From NCBI GenBank assembly GCA_000333855.2, contig CM007319.1:1676636-1740635 (forward strand): a DNA stretch of 64,000 nt, given 5' to 3'. Under the pieces are notes generated by a model. It was not told where the DNA came from. It searched no databases and saw only the letters and a program-made list of their open reading frames with translations. Below, in pieces: positions 48,307 to 59,372 of this stretch. The DNA comes from Endotrypanum monterogeii (lineage: Eukaryota; Euglenozoa; Kinetoplastea; Trypanosomatida; Trypanosomatidae). The position numbers were made by a program, and so were the translations under genes. The stretch's first letter is position 1, and every line of letters starts with the position of its first letter.

Positions 48307-49073
48307 ATGATCGCATCTCCAGCAGCGTCGAGGAGAAGCGGGCTGGTCGACTTTGCTCAGGGGGGAAATTTTTGCAGGAGATGTGGCACGATTATATTGC
48401 AACCCCAGTACATTACAGCAGAGCGAAAGCCGAATTTGGCGACATAGCGTGCACATCTGCTTGGGGCTCAAGCTGGGCTGGTACGACACGGTGTCGATAT
48501 GACAAGGGCATGCTCTCCAGGGCAGGAATGGACGGCGGAAAAGATTGCTGCACTCGGCAGATAGTAGCCACAGCTGGAGGAGGTGCGCACGTGGCTCAAG
48601 GTGGCGTGGTCGCAAAGGAAGCGGGAAAGTTACGGTGTGGCACGTGGAGAGGATCTGGAGTATCAACCACACAGTTTCGTGTATCTACTTGGGTACTTCC
48701 CTTGGCATCTGGACCGCGGTGTGGGTGGGGACATAGGCTACTACTCAAAACATCTCATGAGCATAATATAGTTGTAATCACACGCATGAAACTCTTTGTT
48801 GAACCGCACGACGCCACTCGGCTTCGGCCGACGAGTCAAGACCCTGCTTGTGCGTAGACAATTTTGTTTTTTTTGTTTTTTTGTGCTTCCGTGTATGGAA
48901 ACATGTTTTAACTTTCTCGGAGTCCGCCTCAGCTGCGAACACCTGCTTCAGTATCCGTACCGGGTGCGTGCTGTGAATATCGAGGGTATTTTGAAGGGGA
49001 ATACGACTACGGGAAAAGCAAGCTGCTGTACTTGGATTTGATAAAAATGTCTGCTCAAACAAACTCAAAGTAG
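48307..49073 (+). pseudogene. Decayed gene, one frame broken by three TAG codons, then a frameshift
   Basis: From an ATG at 48307 one frame reads through to 48771 with protein-like composition, interrupted only by TAG at 48445 and the tandem TAGs at 48562-48567. Segments include GGNFCRRCGTIILQPQYITA (a CxxC pair), QEWTAEKIAALGR, PQLEEVRTWLKVAWSQRKRE and HSFVYLLGYFPWHLDRGV. Further on, a second frame gives RVRAVNIEGI and a third gives YFEGEYDYGKSKLLYLDLIK up to a TAG at 49071. FCRRCGTII recalls zinc ribbons of RNA polymerase subunits, but the rest does not support that. The family is not recognised. It is most likely a fairly recent pseudogene lying between GcvH and the GAPDH-like gene. Confidence 0.5.
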
Positions 49074-49674
49074 CGTAAGGTTTACGATTTCCATGCCCTG
49101 TGTAACTAGTCTTCTCGGCGCCTCTCATAGATCTCTGTCCCACCCCTTCATCCTAGGCCAGGATGGCTAGTCGACATGGGAGGGGCCACGACTTTCGCTT
49201 GCGCACTCTCGCAGCCATGTAAATGGAGAGTTCGGATCGAAGGTGCAAATGAACTTGCGGGCGGCCTACCACTGTGTCCAGCACTTTTGTGCGTATGAAG
49301 TCTTCGTTTCAGCTCCTCTCCTGCTCACGGCGGACATGAGCGATGCTGGTTCATTGTGCATCATGCCCTTTTTTTTCCCGATGGTTGAATTTCTTCGCCA
49401 TTTTCCTTGTCCCGTCAATATTCCACAAAAAAATGTTTTGTTGCTCTTTCTCATTACTCACGCTGCCTTTTTTGTGTCCTGCCGACGCATATGCGTACGA
49501 TGATTGGCTGTCTATGCCCCGCTGGACTAATTCCCACACGCGTGCCTCAACTTGGCGCCACTTGATGTGACGCGTACCTCAGCTACCATAGCGTAGGGCA
49601 TAACATCAGCACACACGACAGGCTGCTGTCCCTTTCTCTCTTTTTTCTTTTTTTCTGTTTACCGTTTGTTTCCT
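49074..49674. other. Intergenic spacer, 0.6 kb
   Basis: No supported gene. The last ~45 bases are a polypyrimidine tract that runs into the GAPDH-like ATG without an AG. Confidence 0.6.
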
Positions 49675-50724
49675 ATGTCAATTACACTCGGTATCAACGG
49701 CTTCGGCCCTCTTGGGCAATCTGTTCTCTTTACCGCCCTTGCCGACCCTTCTTTAACTGTTACGGCAGTGGTTGATTCCTCCGTGTGTGCATCCTATGTG
49801 GCGTATGTGATCGAGCAGGAATACTCGCGTCGTAATCCGGTGTCACCACCTGTGCGAGTGACGGAGACGCGGAAGGATCGGATTATCCTGAACGACACTC
49901 ACGTCATTCACGTTTCTGCTGTACAGGATCCGCAATCATCACTCTGGAAACAGTACGGCGCGAATTATGTGATAGAATGCACCGGTCTTTACACTACACG
50001 TGGCCGATGTTGGGGCCACGTAAGCGGTGGTGCAGCTGGCGTCCTGATCGCAGGTGCCAGCGCTGACACCAATACGGTGATGGTATCAAGTACCCCGGAG
50101 AAGCTTGCAGCGGCGTTGCCTGTGTGTTCCGCAGGAGCGCCTATCGGGGCCGCCGTAGCTCCAGTGCTGATCGCGCTGGAGAAGGTGGTGGCGGTAGAAC
50201 AGTTGAGTTACACCTCCATTTATGGACCCCAGCTACCGCACCCTATCGGTGCCAAGTCGGAAGACTCGCGGGAGTGGAGGCAGGCGCGTTTACAGCCACA
50301 TGCGGGCTGTGCAATGATCCCCAGCCGCGAAGGCAGCGTGGAAACACTGCGCGTCCTTCTGCCACATCTGGCTGGATGTCTGAGCGCTAGGTCTTTTCAG
50401 GTTCCTGCGGTGCAAGGGTGTGCGATTGACCTCGTTTTGCACACGAAGGAGCCCACCTCAGCGGAGGCGATGGCGAGCGCCTTTGCGAATGTCCCGAAAA
50501 ACTCGGAGCCATCGACAACCATATCCTTCTCCAACGGGCCCATTATAAGTGCGGACTGTATTGGCCGTTCACATATCATGCTCGACGGGGCTTCGTTGAG
50601 TAGCAGCGCAGATGGCAAGGTGCACCGTATCGTGGTATGGGTGGACCTGGAGTGTTACTTTGCTACTGTGCTGTTGTCCTTGGTGAAGCAGGCGTACGCC
50701 ATTCACTCCGAATCGGCAGTCTAG
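49675..50724 (+). CDS. GAPDH-like protein lacking the catalytic Cys and His
   Basis: 349 residues, the usual length of glyceraldehyde-3-phosphate dehydrogenase. The N-terminus is a GAPDH NAD-binding start, ITLGINGFGPLGQ (INGFGRIGR in active enzymes, both Arg replaced), followed by VTAVVDSS and ANYVIECTGLYTTR (yVvEsTGvF..). GVLIAGASADTNTVMV replaces the kVIiSApSkD region. Where enzymes have SNASCTTNCLAP this protein has SAGAPIGAAVAP, placing Pro156 at the catalytic Cys. The partner TVHAYTATQ is replaced by YTSIYGPQL, removing the catalytic His. The substrate-binding C-terminal half is only loosely recognisable. Normal oxidoreductase activity is therefore very unlikely, yet the frame is intact over its full length, arguing for a kept, different function. 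No glycosomal SKL-type ending is present (ends ESAV). Confidence 0.78.
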   Translation: MSITLGINGFGPLGQSVLFTALADPSLTVTAVVDSSVCASYVAYVIEQEYSRRNPVSPPVRVTETRKDRIILNDTHVIHVSAVQDPQSSLWKQYGANYVIECTGLYTTRGRCWGHVSGGAAGVLIAGASADTNTVMVSSTPEKLAAALPVCSAGAPIGAAVAPVLIALEKVVAVEQLSYTSIYGPQLPHPIGAKSEDSREWRQARLQPHAGCAMIPSREGSVETLRVLLPHLAGCLSARSFQVPAVQGCAIDLVLHTKEPTSAEAMASAFANVPKNSEPSTTISFSNGPIISADCIGRSHIMLDGASLSSSADGKVHRIVVWVDLECYFATVLLSLVKQAYAIHSESAV

Positions 50725-51104
50725 GAAACAAGAAAACGGCGACGCCCAGCAGGCGTGCTCGGCAAATCTCTTACCTCCATCGTCTCGTGTTTTCACGCAC
50801 CCCACTTTTGCGTCGTTTATGTTGTAGGTGAAGTTTTGGCACGTGGTCATCTCTCGCTCTCTCCCTCTCTCTGTGTGTCTACTGTAACTGCTGTTGAGGT
50901 TTCTTTTTTTTTCTTTTTTTTCTCCGGCCGTCTTTCATCTGTTTGGACACCATCCTCTTGATTCTTGTTTGGCGGAGGTATTGCTACTATTATTGGTTTG
51001 CTTGAGGAGCTGGCTGACTCCAGGCCGACGATGTAAACAAGCGCTAAATTTTTTAGTTTTGTCTTTCTCTGTTTTTTTTGTTGTTGTTGTTTCACTCTAT
51101 TTTA

Positions 51105-51105
<1 letters not shown>

Positions 51106-51140
<35 letters not shown>
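51106..51140. repeat. (TA)n microsatellite
   Basis: About 17 TA units between T-rich tracts. Confidence 0.9.
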
Positions 51141-51144
<4 letters not shown>

Positions 51145-51831
51145 TTTTTTTCGCGCAGGCGCTTGCTTAGTGTAACGTGTAGAGTGGTGTGTAATACGCG
51201 TGTACCGGTCGAGCCAACATCCCTTCTCTTCTCCGCGCCTTTCTTCTTTGTTTTCCAATAGTCGAAAGCAGAATCGGGTACTCACACCGATGCGACACTC
51301 TTGGGAACTACAACCAAATAACACATGTACACTGTCCGGTGCAGGGGGTGCTAGTGCTCCGCGCTACAGGCGTGCTGTGATAAACGAGCAAGTATGAAAT
51401 GGTCTCGGATAGGCACCCGGGTAAAATACAACAAACCCATCGACTGACACAGTCACTGTTCTCTCTCTTACTGGCGCGGCAATGCCTAGGGGAGCCCCTT
51501 GGCCTTCGAAGGGTGCCCAAGTGCATACGTGCTCGCGCAGACACTCGTGAAAAACAAACAAATAACGTCGTTTCCCATTGGTGCTGGTCTCTCTGAGTTG
51601 GCGTGAGGCTTTCTCTTTCTTTCTCCGCTTACTCACTGTGATGACGCGTCACTTTTCTCCTTATGCTCACTCCCCCTATGCGCTGTGTTGTGTCTGCGGC
51701 GCCCCTGCTCGATTCTGCATCCATGAGCACATGGTCACTTTTCTGTCACCGTTTTCACTTCCTTTTTTCTTCCTTCATCTTTGCGTATGCTATGTGAAAT
51801 AGTTCCACTTGGCATTGTACAGAGCACACAG

Positions 51832-51834
<3 letters not shown>

Positions 51835-51862
<28 letters not shown>
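51835..51862. repeat. (CA)n microsatellite
   Basis: About 14 CA units, roughly 300 bases before the DUF1761-like gene. Confidence 0.9.
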
Positions 51863-52161
51863 GCCTTTCGTCTCCATAGAAGAAAAGCAAACAATCAAGC
51901 AACAACAAAAGAAACGCTTGATTCACGAAGCGATCATTCATTATCGTTTAGCTTGCATCTGTCAGTACGCAGGTGTTGTGTTGATATCTCACCCCCCCCC
52001 CGTATATGTGTGCATCTTTTTTTCTCTGGCAATCTGTGCGTCGAGCTTGAGTCCTCACCCGTCCGTTTCTGCTTTTCCCCAGGTCAACTACACGCGGCAA
52101 AGGGAGACATAATTCTTCCCTTCTTCCTCTTCTTTCTGATACACTAAAGGCAAACACCAAA

Positions 52162-52608
52162 ATGGAGACTATCACCACCGCCATCTTAGGGCTCAACCCC
52201 CTGTACGTGGTGGCAAGCGCTATCGCGCAGCAAATGGTTGCAATGCTCTGGTTTGACTATGTTGTGCGCCAAATGGACCGGTACTATGTTGCTGCCGACA
52301 AGGGCGTGCGGCGTGTGGAGCACGCTATTCAGCGTTACCCTGGTGCAGTCGTCTCAGCAGCTACCCTTGCCTGCGCGCTTCTTCGATCCGTCATATTGCT
52401 GACGCTCATCAGTATATTTCATTGCTCGACACTCTACCAGTATCAGTCGGCTGCAATGGTTGCTGTGGTCGTAGGCATGACTCGTGTCCATCGCAACTTT
52501 TCGTGTCAGCGACCTATTCAGATTTTTGTCACGGAGACCGGCTACGAGATGGTGTCGGCGATGACGGCGGCAGTCCTTTCTTACTACATGAAGAAATATA
52601 AGTTCTAA
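52162..52608 (+). CDS. Small membrane protein, DUF1761-like
   Basis: 148 residues with about four hydrophobic segments: ~10-30 (containing VASAIAQQMVAMLWFDYVV), ~62-85 (VVSAATLACALLRSVILLTL), ~95-107 and ~125-140. The first segment ends in an Ala-rich, LWFDY motif like the AlWYsp of DUF1761 proteins. The last part (AMVAVVVGMTRVHRNF, RPIQIFVTETGYEMVSAMT) matches that family's G.......eGrP..lf.in.gy..v pattern. The biochemical role of the family is unknown. The start ATG follows a short A-rich leader. Confident as a real membrane protein, moderate on the family. Confidence 0.65.
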   Translation: METITTAILGLNPLYVVASAIAQQMVAMLWFDYVVRQMDRYYVAADKGVRRVEHAIQRYPGAVVSAATLACALLRSVILLTLISIFHCSTLYQYQSAAMVAVVVGMTRVHRNFSCQRPIQIFVTETGYEMVSAMTAAVLSYYMKKYKF

Positions 52609-54320
52609 GCCCACTGCTTAGCGACTCTCAGTTCCTTTCCAGTGTCAGTCGAGCGGGCTCTCGGTCCGAACTGTGCCGTCGACCGCCGTGGGGGGCCACG
52701 TCTACCACTACGCTCGTTTTTGAGGGAGGTCGGCGGGTCGGCATATTTCATACCTGCTTGCTTTACCCTTCCCTTTTTTTTTTTTTGCCGACGCTGTGGC
52801 GGGACGAAGGAAGCCTGCATTTGTCTCCAGATTAGGCCTCAATTTTTTTTTTTTCACGTGTTTAGATGCATTCGTTTTTTCTTTTTTCCTCTTCTTTCTG
52901 CAAACTTTCCGATGGGTGAAGTAGAGATGACTACGATGCCAGTTAGCTCTCGCACATGGTCCAGCTTACCGGTTTGATCTTGTGTCCTACACCTGCCTCC
53001 TCTTTTTTTTTCTCTTTTTTTTTTTTTTTTTGTGACATAGAGAGACATATGGAAGAAAAAAAATACCCAGGAAGGTTTGCTGACTCCGCGGAGTGTGCTC
53101 ACCAAGAGACATAGTAAAGAAAAAAAAAAGCGTGCGCATGTGTCCGAATGACGGATGTGAGCCGGGGTCGAGAAAAGGTGGCACTGGGGTTTCGCGGCGC
53201 AGGCCAAGCCCAAAAAGACAGCTCAAGGTCTTTTTCTTTTATATTTCGCGTAGCTGTCTTCCCCTTTGTTTTTTCTCTTCCCCTCCCTCTTTCACCCCAT
53301 CACTTCAACGACCGCATCGTTTCTATGCTTATGTTTTAGTGAACCTCTTGCAAAGTCAATGGATCCTTGTCCTCCTTGAGTCTCGGCTTATTTTGTTGGT
53401 CTTGCCCTTGAGTCCATTTTTTTTTTGTTGGAGGATATTAGACATAACTCGGAGGCAGAGGTGTCGTCAACGCGCATCTCGGTGTTCCTCAAAGTTGCAC
53501 TTAGAAGAAATGACATGTTTATTCATGAAGTACGAGAAACACGGCATATGTCAACGCACAGACACACAAAGACTATGGTCTCTGGGTAGCTGGGCGTGGG
53601 GATGAAGGAAACAAACCGTTTCCAGTTTCGCGTTACTGCCTGACTTTTCTGTAGCGCGCTGTCCGGAGGAGCAGCTGATGCTGCACCGTCGCTTCTAATG
53701 AGGTCTGGACTATGCACTCCTTCAACGATTCCCTCGATCACGCAGGGAGGGGGGGGCGCCTGCAAATAGCAACGCTATAAGGAGAAAACATGTACGCAAG
53801 TGGATGCAAGGTATTGGAGCCTACTTGCTCACGGTGCGTCGTATGGCCAGTCTCCCGCTACCTCGTACAGTGTCTCACTGGTTGACGCAGCGAAGTGTCC
53901 CGTATCATACGAAAAATACTTTTCGTATTTCTCCAACTTTGCCTTTCTTATTTTCCCACCGACATCAACTATTTTCTTTCATCTGTGCTTGTGTATGTGT
54001 CTGAATCTATAAAATATATATTCATGTACACCATATATTTCTCTTTACCCCTCCTCGCCCACTGACGAGTGTCTCTTTTTTAAAAATTATATTACTTCTT
54101 TTCGTTTTGCCCGAGGACCATCATCAATATATTACGCACGCGAATTTCCCTCATTATTATTCCTTTTTTTTTTCTTCTTCCAGACAGTACACAAAAAGTA
54201 CACAGTGAATTACATTGAAGCATCTCCCTCTTCTTCTCTCTCCCCCTCGTCTCTGCGTACATATATATATATATATATATATATTGATCATTTGTTAGAC
54301 GGATACGCACTGTCAGCATC
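52609..54320. other. Intergenic spacer, 1.7 kb
   Basis: T-rich sequence with several T10-T18 tracts (52767, 52843, 53012) and a TA repeat at 54260-54284 shortly before the cyclophilin start. Small frames around 53500-54000 have no domain. Confidence 0.65.
54260..54284. repeat. (AT)n microsatellite in the cyclophilin 5' region
   Basis: About 12 AT units ending 36 bases upstream of the ATG, probably within the 5' UTR or at the splice site. Confidence 0.85.
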
Positions 54321-55382
54321 ATGCCGAACCCGTTCTGCTACTTCGACATTACCATTGGCGGAACGCCACAGAGGGAACGGGTCGTGTTGGAGTTGTTTGC
54401 GGATGTGACACCGAAGACCTGCGAGAACTTCCGCCAGCTGTGCCTCGGCAACGGTGGCGGGAGGGTGGAGGGAACGGGGGTGCCCATGACATATCAGGGG
54501 TGTACCTTTCACCGTGTCATCCCTGGATTCATGATACAAGGTGGTGACTTCACCAATCACAACGGCACCGGGGGCGTCTCGATCTACGGCGAGAAATTTG
54601 AGGATGAAAACTTTACCATTCCGTGCGACAGGAGCGGTCTGCTCGCCATGGCTAACGCCGGTGCCAACACGAACGGCTCGCAGTTCTTCATCACGACGAA
54701 ACCGGCGACGCACTTGACGGGTCGCCATGTTGTATTCGGTCGTGTGGTGCGAGGCATGAACACAGTGCGCGCTATTGAGCACACGAATACGGGCGCGAAC
54801 GACAAGCCTGTGTTAGACTGCGTCATCGCCAGCTGCGGCACATTGGATGCCTTGCCTGAGGTGGTACCGGTGGATGGCGACACCTACCCTGACTACCCGG
54901 ACGACGTCGAAGAGCCCATGGATGATACGAAGTTCATGGAGGCTGGTGAGTCTATTCGCTTGCTTGGGAACACCTACTTCAAGAACGCCGCCTACGACAC
55001 AGCCATGGAGAAGTACTCCAAGGCGATGCGCTACCTGAATAGTGTGGAGAACACGGACGCTCATCCTGAGGTCAACGACAAGTTGGTTGCATGCTACAAC
55101 AACAGCTCAATGTGTGCCATCAAACTCGAGATGTGGTCGGAGGCGCGTAAGGCTGCGACATCTGCGCTTGGTGTAGATCCCCAGAACACCAAAGCACTCT
55201 TTCGCCGGGGAACGGCAGCGCTGAGTGCCGGTGACGCCGATGGTGCTGTTGCGGATCTGGCTCAGGCGCACGCTCTCGAACCAGAGAACAATGACATTTT
55301 TGCTAGACTGAAGGAGGCGAAGGAGAAGGTGAAGGCGGAAAAGGCGAAGCTGGCAGCGAACCTCAAAAAAATGTTTTCATAA
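54321..55382 (+). CDS. CYP40: Cyclophilin-40 (PPIase + TPR co-chaperone)
   Basis: 353 residues. Residues 1-~175 are a cyclophilin: [34 protein letters not shown] (Arg65, Phe70, Gln73 of the active site), [20 protein letters not shown] and RHVVFGRVV, all with catalytic residues in place. Residues ~205-345 hold TPR units ([60 protein letters not shown]) that would clamp the MEEVD end of Hsp90. The architecture and length match CyP40 of Leishmania, where it is linked to stage differentiation and morphology. Start: the first ATG, immediately before the cyclophilin fold. Confidence 0.95.
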   Translation: MPNPFCYFDITIGGTPQRERVVLELFADVTPKTCENFRQLCLGNGGGRVEGTGVPMTYQGCTFHRVIPGFMIQGGDFTNHNGTGGVSIYGEKFEDENFTIPCDRSGLLAMANAGANTNGSQFFITTKPATHLTGRHVVFGRVVRGMNTVRAIEHTNTGANDKPVLDCVIASCGTLDALPEVVPVDGDTYPDYPDDVEEPMDDTKFMEAGESIRLLGNTYFKNAAYDTAMEKYSKAMRYLNSVENTDAHPEVNDKLVACYNNSSMCAIKLEMWSEARKAATSALGVDPQNTKALFRRGTAALSAGDADGAVADLAQAHALEPENNDIFARLKEAKEKVKAEKAKLAANLKKMFS

Positions 55383-57368
55383 AGTGGGTGGGGAATGGGT
55401 CAACAATGCCCTGCGGAGGGTGATGTTGTTTATCATCTTTGTCCACATTATGAGGAATGCTTGTGTTGAAGCACGTCGCCAAGCGCATTTTTTTTTCTTT
55501 TGATCAAAGACCTCTTTTTTTTTCTTGTCACGCAAATACTTGATCCTTGGTCTCTTAACCTTTTCTATTTTTCTTATTCGAGGTGTGTCACACCACCCAT
55601 TGTTTGTTTGCTCGACGTTGAGAATGACGTATCTTATCACACGGATTTTCGTTTTGCCGATACATACAAGCCCCACCCCTCGTGTCGCCATCATTGTTCA
55701 CCCATGATTTTAGGCTCTGCTCGCCTCGTCATGTTCCACCTTGCAGCACTCTGTGTGCGTGGAGGCAATCGTGAGAAGGCGAAGAAGGAAAAACAACGGG
55801 TTTTCGCTCACCTCCTCCCTCCCCCAAAGAAAAAAAAGAGAGAGGGAAACTACTTTCGAGAACAAATCAAATAAAAGCAATAGAAACAAAAAGAAGAACG
55901 TCACACGATCCCCGAGAGATGATTCGCACGCTTCCAGGGAAAGTCAACAGGGAGGGATAGGTAGTAAGAAAAGCATATATATATATATATATATGAAGAC
56001 TGCCAAGCGGTTTGCGTAGTGGATGTGCTCCTTCAGTCTGTTGAATAGATGAGAAGCATTTGCTTCAATGTGTGCTGTGATGCATGTGTTGATGGCTTTG
56101 TCCGTCTTTTCTCCCCTGTGCGATGCGTTTCGCAAAGAAGCACAGATCCACACTTAACCTTCACACCGACCCCCCTACTTTTCACGACACAAGCAAAAAG
56201 AAAACAAGTATGTAGTCCTTCGCACAAACGGAGGTCGTGTTTTCATCACACATCATGTGCACATCTCTCCTGATGGACTCAGGTGCTGCTTTCTTCAACT
56301 GATTAGATGCGTGCTCTTTTTCTTTTGTCATGTGTGTTTCCCCCTTTTCCATGAAGGGGGCTTCGGTACACATCATCATGACTCCGCTGGCGCATCTGTG
56401 ACTCGCTCTTGCCCACACGCTGGGCCTCCTCTCCCTCTAACTTTTCCTTATTTCTTTTGAGGAGGGGGCACCCAAAGCGTGATACGCTGAGCACGATGCC
56501 CATGGAGCCGCATCTGAATGCCACTTTTTCCCTGATAAGGTTTTCTTTCTTTCCACGGGTGTTGACATCTCCCCGTCACACACCGTCTCGAGTTTACAGG
56601 AGACGGTGCCGCTGGAGGCGTAGGTGAATGCCCAAACCTATTGTTTTCACCACGACACAGGAAGAGAAATCGGGAAAAGGTAAAGGGAAATAGGTTACGC
56701 TAGTGGTGTTGTGGAGTACTGTGCATGTGTTCTTCTCCAAGTATCAAATGGATGGATGGTGTGCAGAGTATGGGGTGGTGGAGGTGCTGGTGCGACTGCC
56801 GACAGGGTGGCTGTGTATCGGATGTGATCACTCTGGACTCTCCGTCTCGGCCAGTGGCTCTTGTGTAAGCATTTTTTTTTTTTCCCACACCGTGGTAGTT
56901 CGGGAGAGGATACCTGCCCTAGGACTGGTCCACGCGAAGGTCGACGCTCACCCGTCAACAGCTTTTATTCGCGACACTTATGATTGTGTCTCTGCCACAG
57001 TCGGCCGACTCATGCCCGAAGTAGAGGGTTTGTCTTCGTCCAAGAGTCTGCTTTGTCGTATACTTCGCTAACGATTGCATGCTCAAATGAGAACTTGTTT
57101 GCTTCAAATGTCCGCAGCGACACCAATATTATTCTTCACATTCGAGGAGTACACACGCTGTCGAATCCCGTGAGACTTGGCCGCTTCATTTCTCGAGGGA
57201 GGAAGAGAGAGAGAGACGGTTTGTGTATCTCGACTGCTTGTAGTCCAGAAGTCAATACAACAATACCTGTTCTCACCGGAGGATGTCATGAACAAGGACG
57301 CTGTATCAGAGCACCGAGGGATTACTTCAACAGGACGCTTTGTTCGCTACACATCTTCGCATTGGAAC

Positions 57369-57369
<1 letters not shown>

Positions 57370-57410
<41 letters not shown>
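57370..57410. repeat. (AT)n microsatellite
   Basis: About 20 AT units, one of the longest pure dinucleotide arrays in the window. Confidence 0.9.
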
Positions 57411-57415
<5 letters not shown>

Positions 57416-57754
57416 ACGCGGATGTGACCTCCTCGCATCTGATTGTTGCTATGAGGGTAGTATGTGAGTTACTGAGGCTTCCGCTAAGAGGGGGTGGCTC
57501 GTTTTTATGTGTTGCTTTGCTTTGCTTTGCAGATGTACAACCACCATCATTCTAGACTATCGGCGCGACACAGGCTCTCTCTCATATTCTAGGGTGCAGG
57601 AAATCATGTTTGGTGAGATAGAAAAAAAAAGTCACTTGCCGTGGAGATAGTTTGCAGACCTGTAGCGCGTGTAAGAGTAGCGATCGAACAACCACGTGAA
57701 GTATCCTATGTCGAAAGAGAGAAATGAGCATTAATTTGTATTGGGGTAGATGCA

Positions 57755-57780
57755 AACACACACACACACACACACACACA
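57755..57780. repeat. (CA)n microsatellite
   Basis: About 13 CA units in the spacer before the SCAMP gene. Confidence 0.9.
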
Positions 57781-58504
57781 GCCTGTGAACTTCGTCGTAG
57801 TCGAAGCAGGAGCCTCCTCAAACCTTTTTGATCGCTGTAGTTGAGTGTGTGCATTGTGTGTCTGCTTACCTTCCCACCTTTTTTTTTTTCCATAAGAAAA
57901 GCTTCTGTGCCTGTGCGCGTCTGCGTCAGTTACCAAATCAGTTCTCACACCCGCAGGGATGCGAGAGGAAAAAAGTGGAGATGCTCATCAATTGAAGAGC
58001 GGAAGGACTTTCCCTTTTTTTTTAACGGTGGAAAGCTCTGCGTCGCCTTCTCACTTGGCATCGTATGGTTGAAGCAGGATTGATTCTTTTCTAATTTCCT
58101 TTCCTGCGCCTTTTCCACCTCGTCCCTCTTTTTTCTTACCTTACATGTTCCCTTGCTTCCTTTCGCCTTTAAAATGTGTTACCGCTTCCTCCTCCCCCCC
58201 TTCCCCTCATCATCATCATCATCATCAGTATTCGTAAAGGGAACCTGACAGATTTCTTCTCGACTCTCGACAGTGATATATTACCTTTCCCCCCTTTCCT
58301 CGTATACCACCGGGTAGCGCTCTTATCGTTTGTTTTTCCCTTCTCTAGAAGAACACTAAAAGGTGTATCCGGTGACGCGGTTCAGGCCTTTACGCTCGGT
58401 TACATGTTAGTGTGGCTGCTGGGCCTCGCGCGCATTGTTTGAGTCTGGGAACCCTTTCCCCACCCTGATCCTGATTCCTTTTTCTTCCCTAAACTCTATC
58501 AGTC

Positions 58505-59170
58505 ATGGCGACGACTGTCATCACAGAGGCGATGGTGCTGGAAAAAGAGAAGCAGAACGCTGCCAGGAGAAAAGCGCTCAACGAACGCAGGCAACTTATA
58601 TCGAGCGCAGCTGAGCCGGATCCCAACTTTCCACCTGAATGCCTCTGCGTAAAGCCAGTCATTTATCATAACATTCGTGAGCAGGTGCCCGTGCCACAGC
58701 AGCGCTTTATGTATATCCTCTCAGGTCTTTTAGTTGTCCTTACGGTCATCATCATCTACAATATTGTTGCAGCTTCTGTTCTTTTTGTCCTCGGCGGTAG
58801 CGCCATGCACTTGTGTCTGTCGTTCCTTTACCTTCTTGGCATTCCAGGTGCGTGGATAGTTTGGTACTACAATGTTTACTGCGCTGTAGTCTATTCGTCG
58901 CGTCCGCGGCAGTTACTTGCTTTGTTCGGTCTTTTTGTTGGCGTCTTGTTTGATATATGGATGGCAGTCGGCGTCATCGGTTTCGGTGGCTGCGGCTGGA
59001 TAGTCGCTCTAGATGTTCATCAAGTGGCCGCGCAGGCGGTGGCTTTCATTAGTGCGATTTTGTGGTCTCTGCACGCTGTCGCGCTCTGCGTGATCGCGCT
59101 GCGTTTCTTGTCTGTGTCATCGGTCTTTTTGAGCGATGAGACTGGCATCTACCGACAGAGCCTCATCTAG
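58505..59170 (+). CDS. SCAMP (secretory carrier membrane protein)
   Basis: 221 residues. A short charged N-terminal helix (VLEKEKQNAARRKALNERR) is followed by PDPNFPPECLCVKPVIYHNI, matching the NWPPfCPC.KPvfYqDI signature just before the membrane core of SCAMPs. REQVPVPQQRFMYI then leads into four membrane segments at ~70-95, ~98-125, ~136-160 and ~172-200. SCAMPs cycle between the trans-Golgi, endosomes and plasma membrane and help vesicle fusion and cargo recycling. As in other short SCAMPs, there are no NPF repeats at the N-terminus. The first ATG is used. Confidence 0.88.
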   Translation: MATTVITEAMVLEKEKQNAARRKALNERRQLISSAAEPDPNFPPECLCVKPVIYHNIREQVPVPQQRFMYILSGLLVVLTVIIIYNIVAASVLFVLGGSAMHLCLSFLYLLGIPGAWIVWYYNVYCAVVYSSRPRQLLALFGLFVGVLFDIWMAVGVIGFGGCGWIVALDVHQVAAQAVAFISAILWSLHAVALCVIALRFLSVSSVFLSDETGIYRQSLI

Positions 59171-59322
59171 TTATTTAGGCACCTCCCACTGCAGCGAAGA
59201 ACCCACGCTCATTGGAAAAAAAAATGAGCATCGTACAGAGTGAGAAATCGAAAACACGTTTCCTTCGCAGGGAATGTACGAGGGCATCTCCAGTCGTTTT
59301 CACACACGCATAGCACACACGA

Positions 59323-59324
<2 letters not shown>

Positions 59325-59371
<47 letters not shown>
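59325..59371. repeat. Compound (AT)n-(GT)n microsatellite
   Basis: About 19 AT units followed by five GT units, the same compound type as the array at 2373-2442. Confidence 0.9.

Positions 59372-59372
<1 letters not shown>

Larger units (their letters stand above)
50725..52161. other. Intergenic spacer, 1.4 kb
   Basis: T-rich UTR sequence with a TA repeat (51106-51140), a CA repeat (51835-51862) and long T tracts. No gene is seen. Confidence 0.7.
55383..58504. other. Very long spacer, 3.1 kb
   Basis: No intact gene seen on either strand. It holds AT repeats (55975-55994 and 57370-57410), a CA repeat (57755-57780), an ATC repeat near 58205-58226 and many T/A homopolymers. A 122-residue frame at 56703-57071 reads partly protein-like in its second half but contains a T13 run; it may be a relic. 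Room for one or two lost genes exists. Confidence 0.55.

Noticed and set aside
13183..48567. Genetic-code change with TAG as a sense codon, suggested by TAG interruptions at 13183, 48445 and 48562-48567
   Set aside because: At least six intact conserved genes here end in TAG at the expected C-terminus, so TAG works as a stop.
56703..57071. 122-residue frame in the long spacer before SCAMP
   Set aside because: Partly protein-like but contains a T13 run and no known domain; too weak to call, mentioned only as a possible relic.
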